A stretch of 64,000 bases of DNA from Paenibacillus pinihumi DSM 23905 = JCM 16419. Lineage in GTDB: Bacteria; Bacillota; Bacilli; Paenibacillales; Paenibacillaceae. Numbering within the stretch: position 1 is the stretch's first letter; every line of letters begins with the position of its first letter. The notes beneath the pieces are model-generated. The model did no database searches and was not told where the DNA came from. It was given only the letters and a program-made list of their open reading frames with translations. A program made the position numbers and the translations under genes. Of this stretch, positions 24,939-33,806 are shown piece by piece. The stretch spans positions 34,726 through 98,725 of the forward strand of contig NZ_KE383865.1 of the NCBI RefSeq assembly GCF_000422505.1, in the 5' to 3' direction.

Positions 24939-26906
24939 TTATACGATATGCAAAATGATACAGGATAGTTCTTGCGCATCCAGCCAAGAGCCGTTTTCTG
25001 TTTCTTGAACGGAAGACGAAAGCCCCCAAAGTGTCTTCCATTGCCCGAGCTTGGGAAGAGGAACGCGGACGCGCTTGCGGGCGGGGTTATACAACACGTA
25101 CAAATGCCGGGACGGATCGCCATTGGCATGATCGCGAAGGGTAAAGGCGATAGTGCCTGGTGCTGCTTCTTCGAATGCCAGATGCCGCCTGATTGCATCG
25201 GCTGACCGCATCCGGAAGGCTGAATGGTGCCTGCGCAGCGCGATTAGCCCTCTGATCTCATCTGCTACTGCCTGATAACGGGCGCATCGAATCCAGTCCA
25301 TTTGGTTAATCTCATCCGGTGACTGATAGCTGTTGCCAACCCCTTGCTTGGTCCGCAGAAATTCCTGCCCTGCATGCAGGAACGGAATGCCCTGTGAAGT
25401 GAGGACGATGGCTGTAGCCAGCAGATGCATCCGGATGCGGGTTGCTTCATCCTCCTGCGGATTGGAGAGTGACAGCTTATCCCATAGCGTATGATTATCG
25501 TGGCATTCCACGAAATTCAGGCACTGATCCGGCTCCGCGGCATAACCCCTTATGTCTCCGCTATACGCGATCTCCCCGGCAACCCCGGACTTTACAGCCT
25601 GTTCCATGCCGTCTTGCCCGCTGATGAATCCTTTGGACTGGGGATTAAAAATGCTTCCCTTGACCGCATCGCGGAGACTGTCATTGAACTGCGCAATCCG
25701 CCGCAGTGCAGTAGCATAGTGCTGGTTGGCCCGCTGGTCATCGGGCAAGGTGGAGCCCATAATCCAGCCTTCTCCGGTCATAATAATTTGCGTATCGATG
25801 CAATCCAGCCGGGAACGGACAGCATTCATTGTTGCAATATCATGCAGTCCCATCAGGTCAAAGCGAAAGCCGTCCAGATGATATTCCTCCGCCCAAAAGG
25901 CTACAGATTCTACGATGAACTTGCGCATCATCGCCCGCTCCGAGGCGGTTTCATTGCCGCAGCCGGACCCGTCAGCCAGTGTGCGGCTTTCTATATCGCT
26001 ATAGCGGAAATAGTAACCGGGGACAAGCTGTGAGAAATGACAGCGGTAGGCATCATACAGGTGGTTGTACACGACATCCATGATGACCCGCAGTCCTTTG
26101 GCGTGAAGCGCCTGTATGAGCTGCTTGAGCTCCCGAATCCGTACCGCCGGATCATAGGGATTGGTCGAATAGGAGCCTTCCGGCGCATTATAATTTCTTG
26201 GATCATAGCCCCAGTTGTAACTGGCCCCTACATTGGTCTCATCAACGCTGTCCTCGCTGTAATCAAAGATCGGGAGCAGCTGGACATGGGTTACGCCGAG
26301 TGAAGCAATATGATCAAGACCTGTTGCAATACCGTCAGGTCCCCAGGTACCGGTTTGGGCGGCGGCTATGAAGGTGCCTCTATGGTGTGCACCGCTCTCT
26401 GGCTGAATGGTAAGGTCGCGAATATGGACCTCATAAATAACAGCATCAAGTGTGTGCTCAATAGAGGGCCGTGCATCATGCTCCCAGCCGGGAGGATTCG
26501 TCTTCTCCAGGTTGAGGATAGCACCGCGTGTGCCATTGATCCGTACGGCTCTGGCATAAGGGTCGACAGCTTCATTCCACTGCTGCCCGATTCGGACCCG
26601 GTACGTATAGCTCCAGCCTTCGAGATCAGCGTCTGCCGCTGCTCTCCATATGCCGCGTTCTTCCTTTAACATCGGCAGGGCGCGGCCTTCTGTATCCTGA
26701 TCGTCCTCGTACAGCATGACAAAAGCTTCTTCCGCAGTGGGCGCCCATAGCACGAAGCGGGTCTGTGCGTGTTCATAATGACAGCCCAGATCATCCCCGT
26801 TGTAGGCAAATTGGCTATCGAACTGCTCCGAGAACACAGATAGGCCATTTGCAGCTTCGCTGCTCCCGTAATCGACCGGGCGCCGGGGTTCCTTTTGTAC
26901 AGCCAT
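24939..26906 (-). CDS. type I pullulanase
   Basis: A 655-residue debranching enzyme of glycoside hydrolase family 13. A starch-binding/N domain (FVLWAPTAEEAFVMLY) precedes the barrel. The type I pullulanase motif YNWGYDP is present, with DVVYNH, the nucleophile Asp350 in DGFRFDLMG, the acid Glu379 in GEGW and the third acid in ECHDNH. It lacks a signal peptide, so it is probably cytoplasmic and cuts alpha-1,6 bonds in imported or stored glucans. The ATG follows CGGAGGAG. It is transcribed alone. Confidence 0.95.
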   Translation of the reverse strand: MAVQKEPRRPVDYGSSEAANGLSVFSEQFDSQFAYNGDDLGCHYEHAQTRFVLWAPTAEEAFVMLYEDDQDTEGRALPMLKEERGIWRAAADADLEGWSYTYRVRIGQQWNEAVDPYARAVRINGTRGAILNLEKTNPPGWEHDARPSIEHTLDAVIYEVHIRDLTIQPESGAHHRGTFIAAAQTGTWGPDGIATGLDHIASLGVTHVQLLPIFDYSEDSVDETNVGASYNWGYDPRNYNAPEGSYSTNPYDPAVRIRELKQLIQALHAKGLRVIMDVVYNHLYDAYRCHFSQLVPGYYFRYSDIESRTLADGSGCGNETASERAMMRKFIVESVAFWAEEYHLDGFRFDLMGLHDIATMNAVRSRLDCIDTQIIMTGEGWIMGSTLPDDQRANQHYATALRRIAQFNDSLRDAVKGSIFNPQSKGFISGQDGMEQAVKSGVAGEIAYSGDIRGYAAEPDQCLNFVECHDNHTLWDKLSLSNPQEDEATRIRMHLLATAIVLTSQGIPFLHAGQEFLRTKQGVGNSYQSPDEINQMDWIRCARYQAVADEIRGLIALRRHHSAFRMRSADAIRRHLAFEEAAPGTIAFTLRDHANGDPSRHLYVLYNPARKRVRVPLPKLGQWKTLWGLSSSVQETENGSWLDAQELSCIILHIV

Positions 26907-27389
26907 TGCAAAGCTCCTCCGGTAGTCTTCTTGAATTACCTGTTAAAAAGCGTTCTGGACGTGTGGTATCCAGTAAATATTTTCCGTTTTCCATTGATAT
27001 TCCGGTATTGTCGATCATAGCGCCCCTGTCATAGGGCGTCAAGCAGATCAGATATTTTGGTTCAGACTTGCAATTCGCTTTCCATGCGAACAATTACCAG
27101 CATGCCACATTTGACCGGCTGTCAGACCTGCGGCCTTAAATTTGACCAAACTGACGGAGATAACGCGGGTGGGTGTATTTCACTGTATGTACAGGAGAAC
27201 ACTGGCGTGAGTCCCGTTAAATAAAGGTGCATGCGAACCTTGTGATTCATTGCTGAATGGTAAGGGTAAAAATTGGCATCCTAAAAAAGAAGGATAAACG
27301 TGCAGTCGTTTATAAGAAGCAGGTATTCGGATTTCACAAATATGAGGCCAATAGACAACCGAATTACAAGGAAGAAAGGAGCATGAATC
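26907..27389. other. intergenic region between divergent genes
   Basis: A 480-bp promoter region between the pullulanase gene and the Asp-box lipoprotein gene. A short hairpin (CGCCC...GGGCG near 27021-27038) is the only structure noticed. No supported gene was found. Confidence 0.5.
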
Positions 27390-28640
27390 ATGAAATTCAA
27401 CTTGAAATGGCTGCTGCTTGCCGCTGCAGCATTGTTTATACTGGCGGGATGCCAGAATCGCGGAGAGATTATGCCACCCAACCAGCAAGCAGACGGGAAC
27501 ACTGCCGGATCGGGCAATGGAGCAGGAAACGGTAACGGTGGATCAACGCCTCCGGGCAGCGGAAATACAGCGGGCGGTTCCGGTCAAACAGAGCATAATG
27601 ACCATTCCGGACATCAGCCGTCTGGTGAAGTCACAGCATTGCGGCTTGCAGACTTTGACAAGGGCTGGATAGGCGGTGACGGCTGGATTGCCCGCACGGA
27701 TAACCGGGGCAAGGACTGGGAAATCCAGTATGAAGGGAAGGGAAATGTCAATCAATTGTTTGCCCTCAATGAACGACAGGCCTGGGCGACCATCCGCACG
27801 AATGGTCAAGCAACAGGAGGATCACTGGAGCTGCTGCATACAGCTGATGGCGGTTCAAACTGGAGAGCAGCCGGAGAAGTGCCCAACGACGGTTTTTTGC
27901 ATTTCGTTACCGAGCAGGAGGGCTTGAGCGGCAGTGCCCATACGACAGATGGCGGGGCTACGTGGTCTGCGCTGCCTGTTCCCAAGGGGATATCAGGTGA
28001 TCCGTATTTTAATAATGCCAGCTATGGCTGGGCGGTGACGAACGGCAATGGAAAAATGAATGTCATGCGCACGGAAGATGGCGGTAAAAATTGGCATGCG
28101 GTCATGTCCCGCGAGCTTGCTGCCGAGCTTACGGGGACGGTCATCCGCTCCGGAGGCAAGGAGGATGTCTGGATTGAGCTTGTCGGCGATTCCGGAATGA
28201 CGCAGACGTCATATTCCCTGTTTCACTCTAATGACGGCGGCAAGACATGGACGACGGTCATTAACAATTCGACGGCAGGTGCGGGACCGGCGCCGGGAAT
28301 TCCGGCGGGAGATCAGAACGGCGCGAAAAACGAAGGCACGGGGCCGGGACTGCTGTATGTTGTGGATAAGCAGACCGCATTTATGAGCGGAGTATGCCAT
28401 GCCTGCGATAACCCGAATACTATCGGATGGACCCACGATGGCGGCAAAACCTGGCATAACAGCAAGCAATCTTTGCCCGGGGTGGGACCACAGCAGCTTG
28501 GCTTTGCAGACGGCAAGCATGGCTGGTGGGTTATATCGGATGGGGATAAACCAACCTTGCTCTATACGACAGAAGATGGCGGAGATACGTGGAAGGAAGC
28601 TTCTTCATTCGAGCCGGCCAGTACAGGCCAGCAGCCGTAA
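27390..28640 (+). CDS. Asp-box (BNR/YCF48-like) repeat lipoprotein
   Basis: A 416-residue lipoprotein. The lipobox ILAGC puts the acylated cysteine at residue 21. A low-complexity Gly/Asn/Ser linker with HNDHSGH follows to about residue 80. The rest is a beta-propeller with repeated Asp-boxes: TADGGSNW, TTDGGATW, TEDGGKNW, SNDGGKTW, THDGGKTW and TEDGGDTW. Such propellers resemble YCF48 or sialidase folds, but no catalytic residues are apparent. The ATG follows AAAGGAG. A strong terminator lies 40 bp past the stop. Ligand and role are unknown. Confidence 0.85.
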   Translation: MKFNLKWLLLAAAALFILAGCQNRGEIMPPNQQADGNTAGSGNGAGNGNGGSTPPGSGNTAGGSGQTEHNDHSGHQPSGEVTALRLADFDKGWIGGDGWIARTDNRGKDWEIQYEGKGNVNQLFALNERQAWATIRTNGQATGGSLELLHTADGGSNWRAAGEVPNDGFLHFVTEQEGLSGSAHTTDGGATWSALPVPKGISGDPYFNNASYGWAVTNGNGKMNVMRTEDGGKNWHAVMSRELAAELTGTVIRSGGKEDVWIELVGDSGMTQTSYSLFHSNDGGKTWTTVINNSTAGAGPAPGIPAGDQNGAKNEGTGPGLLYVVDKQTAFMSGVCHACDNPNTIGWTHDGGKTWHNSKQSLPGVGPQQLGFADGKHGWWVISDGDKPTLLYTTEDGGDTWKEASSFEPASTGQQP

Positions 28641-28678
28641 CGAAGTCGGGCAGGGCTTTAACAGCATAGGCTGGGCAC

Positions 28679-28717
28679 AAAAAACGAGGGGATGCTTCGG
28701 CGTCCGCCTCGTTTTTT
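28679..28717 (+). terminator. terminator of the Asp-box lipoprotein gene
   Basis: The stem CGAGG/CCTCG extends into GGATGC-TTCG-GCGTCC and is followed by six Ts. Confidence 0.88.
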
Positions 28718-28783
28718 CCTGTTGAAAGTCAATATACTTTTTCAAGGGTTCGAAGCAGGCTGTAGGCTGCTGAAAGGTTCGAA

Positions 28784-29086
28784 CTAGAACCCGCTAATTT
28801 CTCCGTTTCCGCGGATGGCTGCGGCTTGGTGCTGCGTATTTGCATGGAAAAAGCCGTGTCCTCCAAATGACTTTCCTCCTGCAGTGATGCCTCTAAGCAT
28901 GACACCGATATCTTCACTCACGCTGAAATCAGCCAGCAGCTGATGCTGTGTAATGCCATCTGCATCAATATACCAAAGCCTTGAGCCCATTTCCGTCACA
29001 ATGACCAGCTTCGCAGAGGTAAACTCCAGTTTTTCCTCGGTCCCGTTTCTTGCGATATTTAGTTCAATCAGTTCATATTGCTCCAT
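28784..29086 (-). CDS. hypothetical protein (100 residues)
   Basis: A 100-residue reading with no family I recognise. The N-terminal half (EFTSAKLVIVTEMGSRLWYIDADG) looks like a small beta fold; the C-terminal half is glycine- and histidine-rich. GGAAGGTGG lies 7 bp before the ATG. It is the only open frame of any length on either strand that has a good ribosome-binding site here. It starts 130 bp from, and runs divergently to, the VWA lipoprotein gene. Confidence 0.5.
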   Translation of the reverse strand: MEQYELIELNIARNGTEEKLEFTSAKLVIVTEMGSRLWYIDADGITQHQLLADFSVSEDIGVMLRGITAGGKSFGGHGFFHANTQHQAAAIRGNGEISGF

Positions 29087-29219
29087 ATGCGTCCACCTTC
29101 CCTGCAGCGTCTGTCTTTACTTAATGCCTGCTTCAAATTTTAAAGGTCGTCATCTTTATTTGCAACATATCGGCAAATGGGTGCGTCTGGAAATAAAACA
29201 CAAAAAAGGGGATGGGTCG

Positions 29220-30539
29220 ATGTCAAAGAAAGCAGTTTCCTGGGTAATGGTCTTCATCTTGCTGGCGCTGGTAATTTCCGCTTGTTCTTCGAATAAATCT
29301 TCCGATACGGCTGCTTCCAGCGGGACCGACAGAGCTGCTCCAGCAGAGGGTTCTGTCATGCCTACTTCAGAAGGCAACAGGGCAAGCGAAGAAAAGCTTA
29401 CCTCTAATTCAGTGTCTGTGCAGTCGGAGCCTGTAGAAAAATCCTCCAGAAAACGGTTGGATGCGCTTCCTGGAGGCCAGTCAGGACCTGAGCCTGCAGC
29501 AGGCCAATTGACGGCAGGCGAATGGGATGATGCTCTTAAATGGGCTGACTGGCTGAACCAGCTCAACGGACACAACGGCTCAGAGGCGATCAAGCTATGG
29601 GGAATGTACCCCCTCCAGCGGATAGCGGTTGAAATAACCTCCGGCAGAAGGGCGGCGGCGGATATTCAATTAGCGGTCAAGGACAAGGCCGGGGAGACGT
29701 TATGGGAAGCGAAGACAGATATACAGGGGAAGGCGTATGCGTACCCGTTGTTGTTCAATGAGCCAAAATGGCGAAAGGCCAAGGGCGATTACCAGATTGA
29801 ATTGCGGTCAAACGACCAGGTAGTTCACACGATGGAAAATGTCCAGTTCACCAATTCTGAGACTCTGAAAATCGATATTGGCCCGCAGTCGTTTCTTTCT
29901 GATCAGGTGGATTTGATGCTGGTTGTGGATACGACAGGATCGATGGGAGATGAGCTGCAATATTTGACCGCGGAGCTTAAGGATGTCATTACACAGGCGG
30001 TGGAGCGCAGCAAAGATAAACTCGCGATGCGGATATCGGCCAATTTTTACCGGGACCACTATGACGATTATCTCGTCCGGTCATTCCCGTTTACGAAGGA
30101 TGTTGATGAGGTTATCCGGCAGCTGGCCGCCCAGACAGCGGAAGGGGGCGGAGACTATCCGGAAGCGGTGGATGAAGCACTGCACAATGCCTTGTATGAG
30201 CATGAATGGAGCGGCAATGCCAGGGCACGCCTGTTGTTCCTTGTACTGGATGCCCCGCCCCATGACGACAAGCAGACCTTGTCCCGTATGCAGGAGCTTG
30301 CCCGGGAGGCTGCCCGGATGGGGGTCAGGATTATTCCTGTTGCATCGAGCGGCGTAAACAAGGATACGGAGTATCTGCTTCGCACGCTCGCTGTAACGAC
30401 CGGGGGAAGCTATGTTTTCCTGACGGATGACAGCGGCATCGGCAATGAGCATATCAAGCCGGATACCGGCGCATATGATGTCAAGCTGCTGAACGAGCTG
30501 CTGGTCGAAGTGATTCTCCGTTACACGCAGCAGCAGTAG
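29220..30539 (+). CDS. VWA-domain lipoprotein
   Basis: A 439-residue lipoprotein. The signal ends in LVISAC (Cys near residue 20), followed by a Ser/Ala/Glu-rich linker. The C-terminal half is a von Willebrand factor A domain with the metal site DTTGSM from Asp237 and a later conserved DAPPHDD. VWA domains bind proteins through a divalent metal. The start ATG 29220 is chosen over an upstream ATG because GGGGATG precedes it and the signal peptide begins there. Partner and function are unknown. Confidence 0.85.
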   Translation: MSKKAVSWVMVFILLALVISACSSNKSSDTAASSGTDRAAPAEGSVMPTSEGNRASEEKLTSNSVSVQSEPVEKSSRKRLDALPGGQSGPEPAAGQLTAGEWDDALKWADWLNQLNGHNGSEAIKLWGMYPLQRIAVEITSGRRAAADIQLAVKDKAGETLWEAKTDIQGKAYAYPLLFNEPKWRKAKGDYQIELRSNDQVVHTMENVQFTNSETLKIDIGPQSFLSDQVDLMLVVDTTGSMGDELQYLTAELKDVITQAVERSKDKLAMRISANFYRDHYDDYLVRSFPFTKDVDEVIRQLAAQTAEGGGDYPEAVDEALHNALYEHEWSGNARARLLFLVLDAPPHDDKQTLSRMQELAREAARMGVRIIPVASSGVNKDTEYLLRTLAVTTGGSYVFLTDDSGIGNEHIKPDTGAYDVKLLNELLVEVILRYTQQQ

Positions 30540-30835
30540 CATCGGCGCCAGACGGATGTTGGGCATAGGGAATGAGCGGCTATAGTGAGTGAAACATCAG
30601 AGCCGGAAAATCTTCATGAGCTGTGATTCACAAGAGGGGCATTTTTTAAAGTGTCCTTTTTGTGGCCACGGCTCAATGGCGGTCTTTCGGTTTTTTAAAA
30701 ATTTGGTACGTATTTGACATGATTTAACCTCAAGGGTATCTGGACAAAGACGGGCTTTTTCATCCAAACTAAAGGAAGATGAGGATACCATTTGGGGTTA
30801 AATGAACCGTTATGGGGCATGGGGGAAGTGCGATT

Positions 30836-31615
30836 ATGCATGAAGAGCATACATATGAAATAGCTGGCGGAACGCTGCGGGCAGCGCCGCTGGGAGACCG
30901 GGCGATTGTACTGACGGCCGGGAATTCAGGTGACAATGAGACATCGCAGCTTCTGGCGCAAGTTGGCCGCCGGTTGAGACAGGTTTGTCCGTTATGGGTG
31001 GAGGATATTGTGCCTGCTTATGAGACGGTGACGATATACTATGACCCTTTTTCACTGGTTAAAGAAGCAGCAGCCGGAAACATGGGACAGGCCTCTCATG
31101 AGGAGGCAAGCCGGCCTTTTGCTGCCGCTGTGCGCATCATCGGGAGACTGCTGGAGCTGCCGGAAGGGCAGAAGGATGAGGCAGCAGGCCGTCTCATCCA
31201 TATTCCGGTTTGTTATGGCGGCAGCGGCGGGCCGGATCTGGAGGAAGCGGCAGCACGGTCGGGGCTCTCCGCAGAGGCATATGCTGCCATGCATGCTGAA
31301 GCGGAATATACAGTAGCGATGCTCGGATTCATGCCGGGCTTTCCGTATTTGACCGGCTTGCCGGAAAGACTTGCGCAGCCGCGAAGAGCGGAGCCGCGCA
31401 AAAGCGTGCCGGCAGGTTCAGTAGCGGTAGCAGCGCAGCAGACCGGTATTTATCCGGTCAGTGTGCCGGGCGGATGGCAAATTATCGGCCGCACTTCTGT
31501 GCGCTTGTTTGACAAAGATGCGGCTGAGCCTGCTTTGCTGCGGGCTGGCGACCGGGTGAAGTTTGTGGCGGTTCGGGAAGACGAGCTGGTTCTGGAAGGA
31601 GCGTGGAGCCTGTGA
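30836..31615 (+). CDS. pxpB: 5-oxoprolinase subunit PxpB (KipI-like)
   Basis: A 259-residue protein of the KipI family: LGDRAIVLTAG near the start, then AMLGFMPGFPYLTGLP, RAEPRKSVPAGSVAVA and TGIYPVSVPGGWQIIGRT, all family hallmarks. With PxpC and PxpA it forms the ATP-dependent 5-oxoprolinase that converts 5-oxoproline to glutamate. The closely related KipI of Bacillus subtilis inhibits the sporulation kinase KinA, so that role is an alternative. ATG 30836 follows GGGGGAAG; ATG 30812 is possible but weakly supported. Confidence 0.9.
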   Translation: MHEEHTYEIAGGTLRAAPLGDRAIVLTAGNSGDNETSQLLAQVGRRLRQVCPLWVEDIVPAYETVTIYYDPFSLVKEAAAGNMGQASHEEASRPFAAAVRIIGRLLELPEGQKDEAAGRLIHIPVCYGGSGGPDLEEAAARSGLSAEAYAAMHAEAEYTVAMLGFMPGFPYLTGLPERLAQPRRAEPRKSVPAGSVAVAAQQTGIYPVSVPGGWQIIGRTSVRLFDKDAAEPALLRAGDRVKFVAVREDELVLEGAWSL

Positions 31616-32649
31616 GTCTGACCGTACTTGAACCGGGATTTTATACGACGATTCAGGATTTGGGACGTCCCGGTCTCCGCCACGCAGGACTTGGAGCGGG
31701 GGGCGCGATGGACAGCTACGCGCTGCGCGTGGCGAACCTGCTGACAGGCAATGACCCGCAGGCTGCGGGTCTGGAGCTGACCCTGTCAGGACCGGTGCTC
31801 CGCGCAGAGCAGGATATGCTCGTAGCCATTACCGGGGCGGATATGGGGCCGCGAATTGAGGGCGGCATGGAGCTGCCCATGTGGCGGCCGGTATGGCTTG
31901 CGGCCGGCACGGTGGTGAGGCTGGGGCGCGCGGCTGCCGGCTGCCGCGCCTACCTCGCAGTGGCGGGCGGCATTCTCGTGCCGCCGCAGCTGGGCGGGCG
32001 CGGCACCGACGTGCGCGCCCGTATTGGCGGCCTGGACGGCCGCCCGCTCGCCGCAGGCGACGCGATCCCCTGCATGGCAGCAGGGGATCTGCCGCCGCCT
32101 GCGGCTGCGCTGGCTGCGCGGCTGCGCCAGCGCGCCCTTGCGGAGGGCCGCCGCCGGATGATGGCGGCCCCCCGCTGGTTTGCGCCGCCCCGTGCTTACG
32201 GCGGCGCAGGTACGGACGGCATCGTGCTGCGCGCGATGCCGGGGGCGGAGAGCGGGCAGTTCAGCGAAGCTGCCCGCACAGCCCTGTACCGGGAGCCGTT
32301 CCGCGTGGCTCCCGCATCGGATCGCATGGGCCTGCGCCTGAGCGGGCCCATGCTGGAGCGAACCACCCGTGCGGAGCTGCTCTCGCACGGGGTAGCGCCC
32401 GGCACCGTGCAGGTTCCGCCGGGAGGCAGCCCGATTGTGCTCGCTGCCGATTGTCAGACTACCGGCGGCTATCCCAAGCTGGCGCAGGTCGCTTATGCCG
32501 ACCTGCCGCTGCTCGCCCAGGCCCGGCCGGGCGACATCATCCGCTTTCAGCCTGTTGCCCTGGCTGAGGCCCAGCGGCTTGACCTTGCGCGCGAACAGGA
32601 GTTGTCCGTGCTGGCAGCAGGGATTAAAGCTGCAATTAATAGTTTGTGA
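31612..32649 (+). CDS. pxpC: 5-oxoprolinase subunit PxpC (KipA-like)
   Basis: A 345-residue protein with the PxpC/KipA pattern: TVLEPGFYTTIQDLGRPG, GAMDSYALRVANLLTGN, then SDRMGLRLSGP and VQVPPGGSPIVLAADCQTTG. It pairs with PxpB. GTG 31612 overlaps the pxpB stop as GTGA with AAGGAG upstream; GTG 31603 is the alternative. The stretch 31,880-32,420 is far richer in G and C than its surroundings, with many arginine and alanine codons, but the frame stays open and the conserved motifs flank it. Confidence 0.9.
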   Translation: MSLTVLEPGFYTTIQDLGRPGLRHAGLGAGGAMDSYALRVANLLTGNDPQAAGLELTLSGPVLRAEQDMLVAITGADMGPRIEGGMELPMWRPVWLAAGTVVRLGRAAAGCRAYLAVAGGILVPPQLGGRGTDVRARIGGLDGRPLAAGDAIPCMAAGDLPPPAAALAARLRQRALAEGRRRMMAAPRWFAPPRAYGGAGTDGIVLRAMPGAESGQFSEAARTALYREPFRVAPASDRMGLRLSGPMLERTTRAELLSHGVAPGTVQVPPGGSPIVLAADCQTTGGYPKLAQVAYADLPLLAQARPGDIIRFQPVALAEAQRLDLAREQELSVLAAGIKAAINSL

Positions 32650-33038
32650 GCTGCATTCGTTTAATAAGTGTTTTTATAGGGAGATTGCATCAAAAACAAA
32701 GGCAAAATATGCGGCAGTAATAATTATGAAGCACAGATTGGACGAAGGTGAACTTTTTTTTCGCAAAAAAGATCAGCAGGTCTGATATTTGTAAAAAAAT
32801 AGTCTATATTTTACAGCGTCATGTCGTTATACTATAGAAACCTGGAATAATTGATTAACGGAGCTATACATTTAATAGCGTCAATCAAGCTGAACTCTTG
32901 TCAAAATTAGGCCGGATTTGTGCTTGCATATGAGTCTGCGCTATAAGCAATACATGCCATGTCGGCACCGATACCTAAGCCCTTCAAGAGGTATGAAGCT
33001 TTTCTTGATGTTATATTTTTGTCAAAGGGGATTTCCAC
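32650..33038. other. intergenic region splitting pxpBC from pxpA
   Basis: A 390-bp AT-rich gap inside a gene set that is usually compact. I see no gene in it. A TTTACA...TATACT pair near 32813-32836 is poorly spaced and only hints at a promoter for pxpA. Confidence 0.4.
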
Positions 33039-33806
33039 TTGAAAAAGGTAGATTTGAATTGTGATATGGGAGAGGGCTTCGGTGCCTATTCCTTCGGGCA
33101 GGATGAGCTGCTGCTGCCTTTTATATCCTCGGCGAATGTTGCCTGTGGCTTTCATGCAGGCGACCCCCATACGATGCGGGATACCGTCACCAAATGCCTT
33201 GACGCCGGCGTGGCCATAGGCGCGCACCCGGGACTCCCCGACCGGCTGGGCTTCGGCCGCCGCCCGATGCAGGTTGATGCACGTGAAGTCTATGATTATC
33301 TGCTTTATCAGATCGGAGCGCTGAATGCTTTCGTACAGGCTGCTGGAGGAGCGCTTCGCCATGTGAAGCCGCACGGGGCGCTCTATCATATGGCAGGCAA
33401 CCAGCCGGAATTGGCAGATGCGGTCATTCAGGCTGTAAGGGATGTCAATCCCGGGCTTATCCTGTTTGCCCAATCAGGCAGCCTGCTTTTGAACAATGCA
33501 GCTGCAGCCGGGCTGAATACCGCAGCGGAGGCGTTCGCTGACCGCACCTACCAGCCGGATGGCAGTCTGACACCGCGAACAAGCGCTCATGCACTTATTA
33601 ATGAATCGGATCAGGCACTCAAGCAGGCCATTTCAATTGTTGCTGATGGATTGGCATTTACACCTGAAGGGGCTGGTGTGCCGGTCCATGCCGATACGCT
33701 CTGCTTGCACGGCGATGGAAGCCATGCCGCTTCTTTTGCAGAGATGTTGAATCAAGGTCTGCGCACGGCTGGGATTGCCATCTCCGCTCCCGGGAGGCCC
33801 GCATGA
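33039..33806 (+). CDS. pxpA: 5-oxoprolinase subunit PxpA (LamB/YcsF family)
   Basis: A 255-residue YcsF-family protein with the hallmark VDLNCDMGEGFG at the N-terminus, ANVACGFHAGDP, GAHPGLPDRLGFGRR and VKPHGALYH. It is the third subunit of the 5-oxoprolinase complex and probably handles ring opening. The TTG start is supported by AAAGGGGA. Its stop overlaps the start of the GGDEF-EAL gene by 4 bp, an unexpected partner. Confidence 0.93.
   Translation: MKKVDLNCDMGEGFGAYSFGQDELLLPFISSANVACGFHAGDPHTMRDTVTKCLDAGVAIGAHPGLPDRLGFGRRPMQVDAREVYDYLLYQIGALNAFVQAAGGALRHVKPHGALYHMAGNQPELADAVIQAVRDVNPGLILFAQSGSLLLNNAAAAGLNTAAEAFADRTYQPDGSLTPRTSAHALINESDQALKQAISIVADGLAFTPEGAGVPVHADTLCLHGDGSHAASFAEMLNQGLRTAGIAISAPGRPA

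Noticed and set aside
28953-29219. Upstream extension of the VWA lipoprotein
   Set aside because: The added residues lack a signal peptide and ribosome-binding site; the lipoprotein signal starts at 29220.
30597-30791. Small cysteine-containing frames on both strands (CPSC on minus, CPFC on plus from 30616)
   Set aside because: The CxxC pairs suggest a zinc-ribbon scrap, but neither frame has a good start signal or enough length to support a gene.
31881-32567. Long alternative frames in the GC-rich part of pxpC on both strands
   Set aside because: High GC removes stop codons; only the pxpC frame keeps conserved motifs at both ends.
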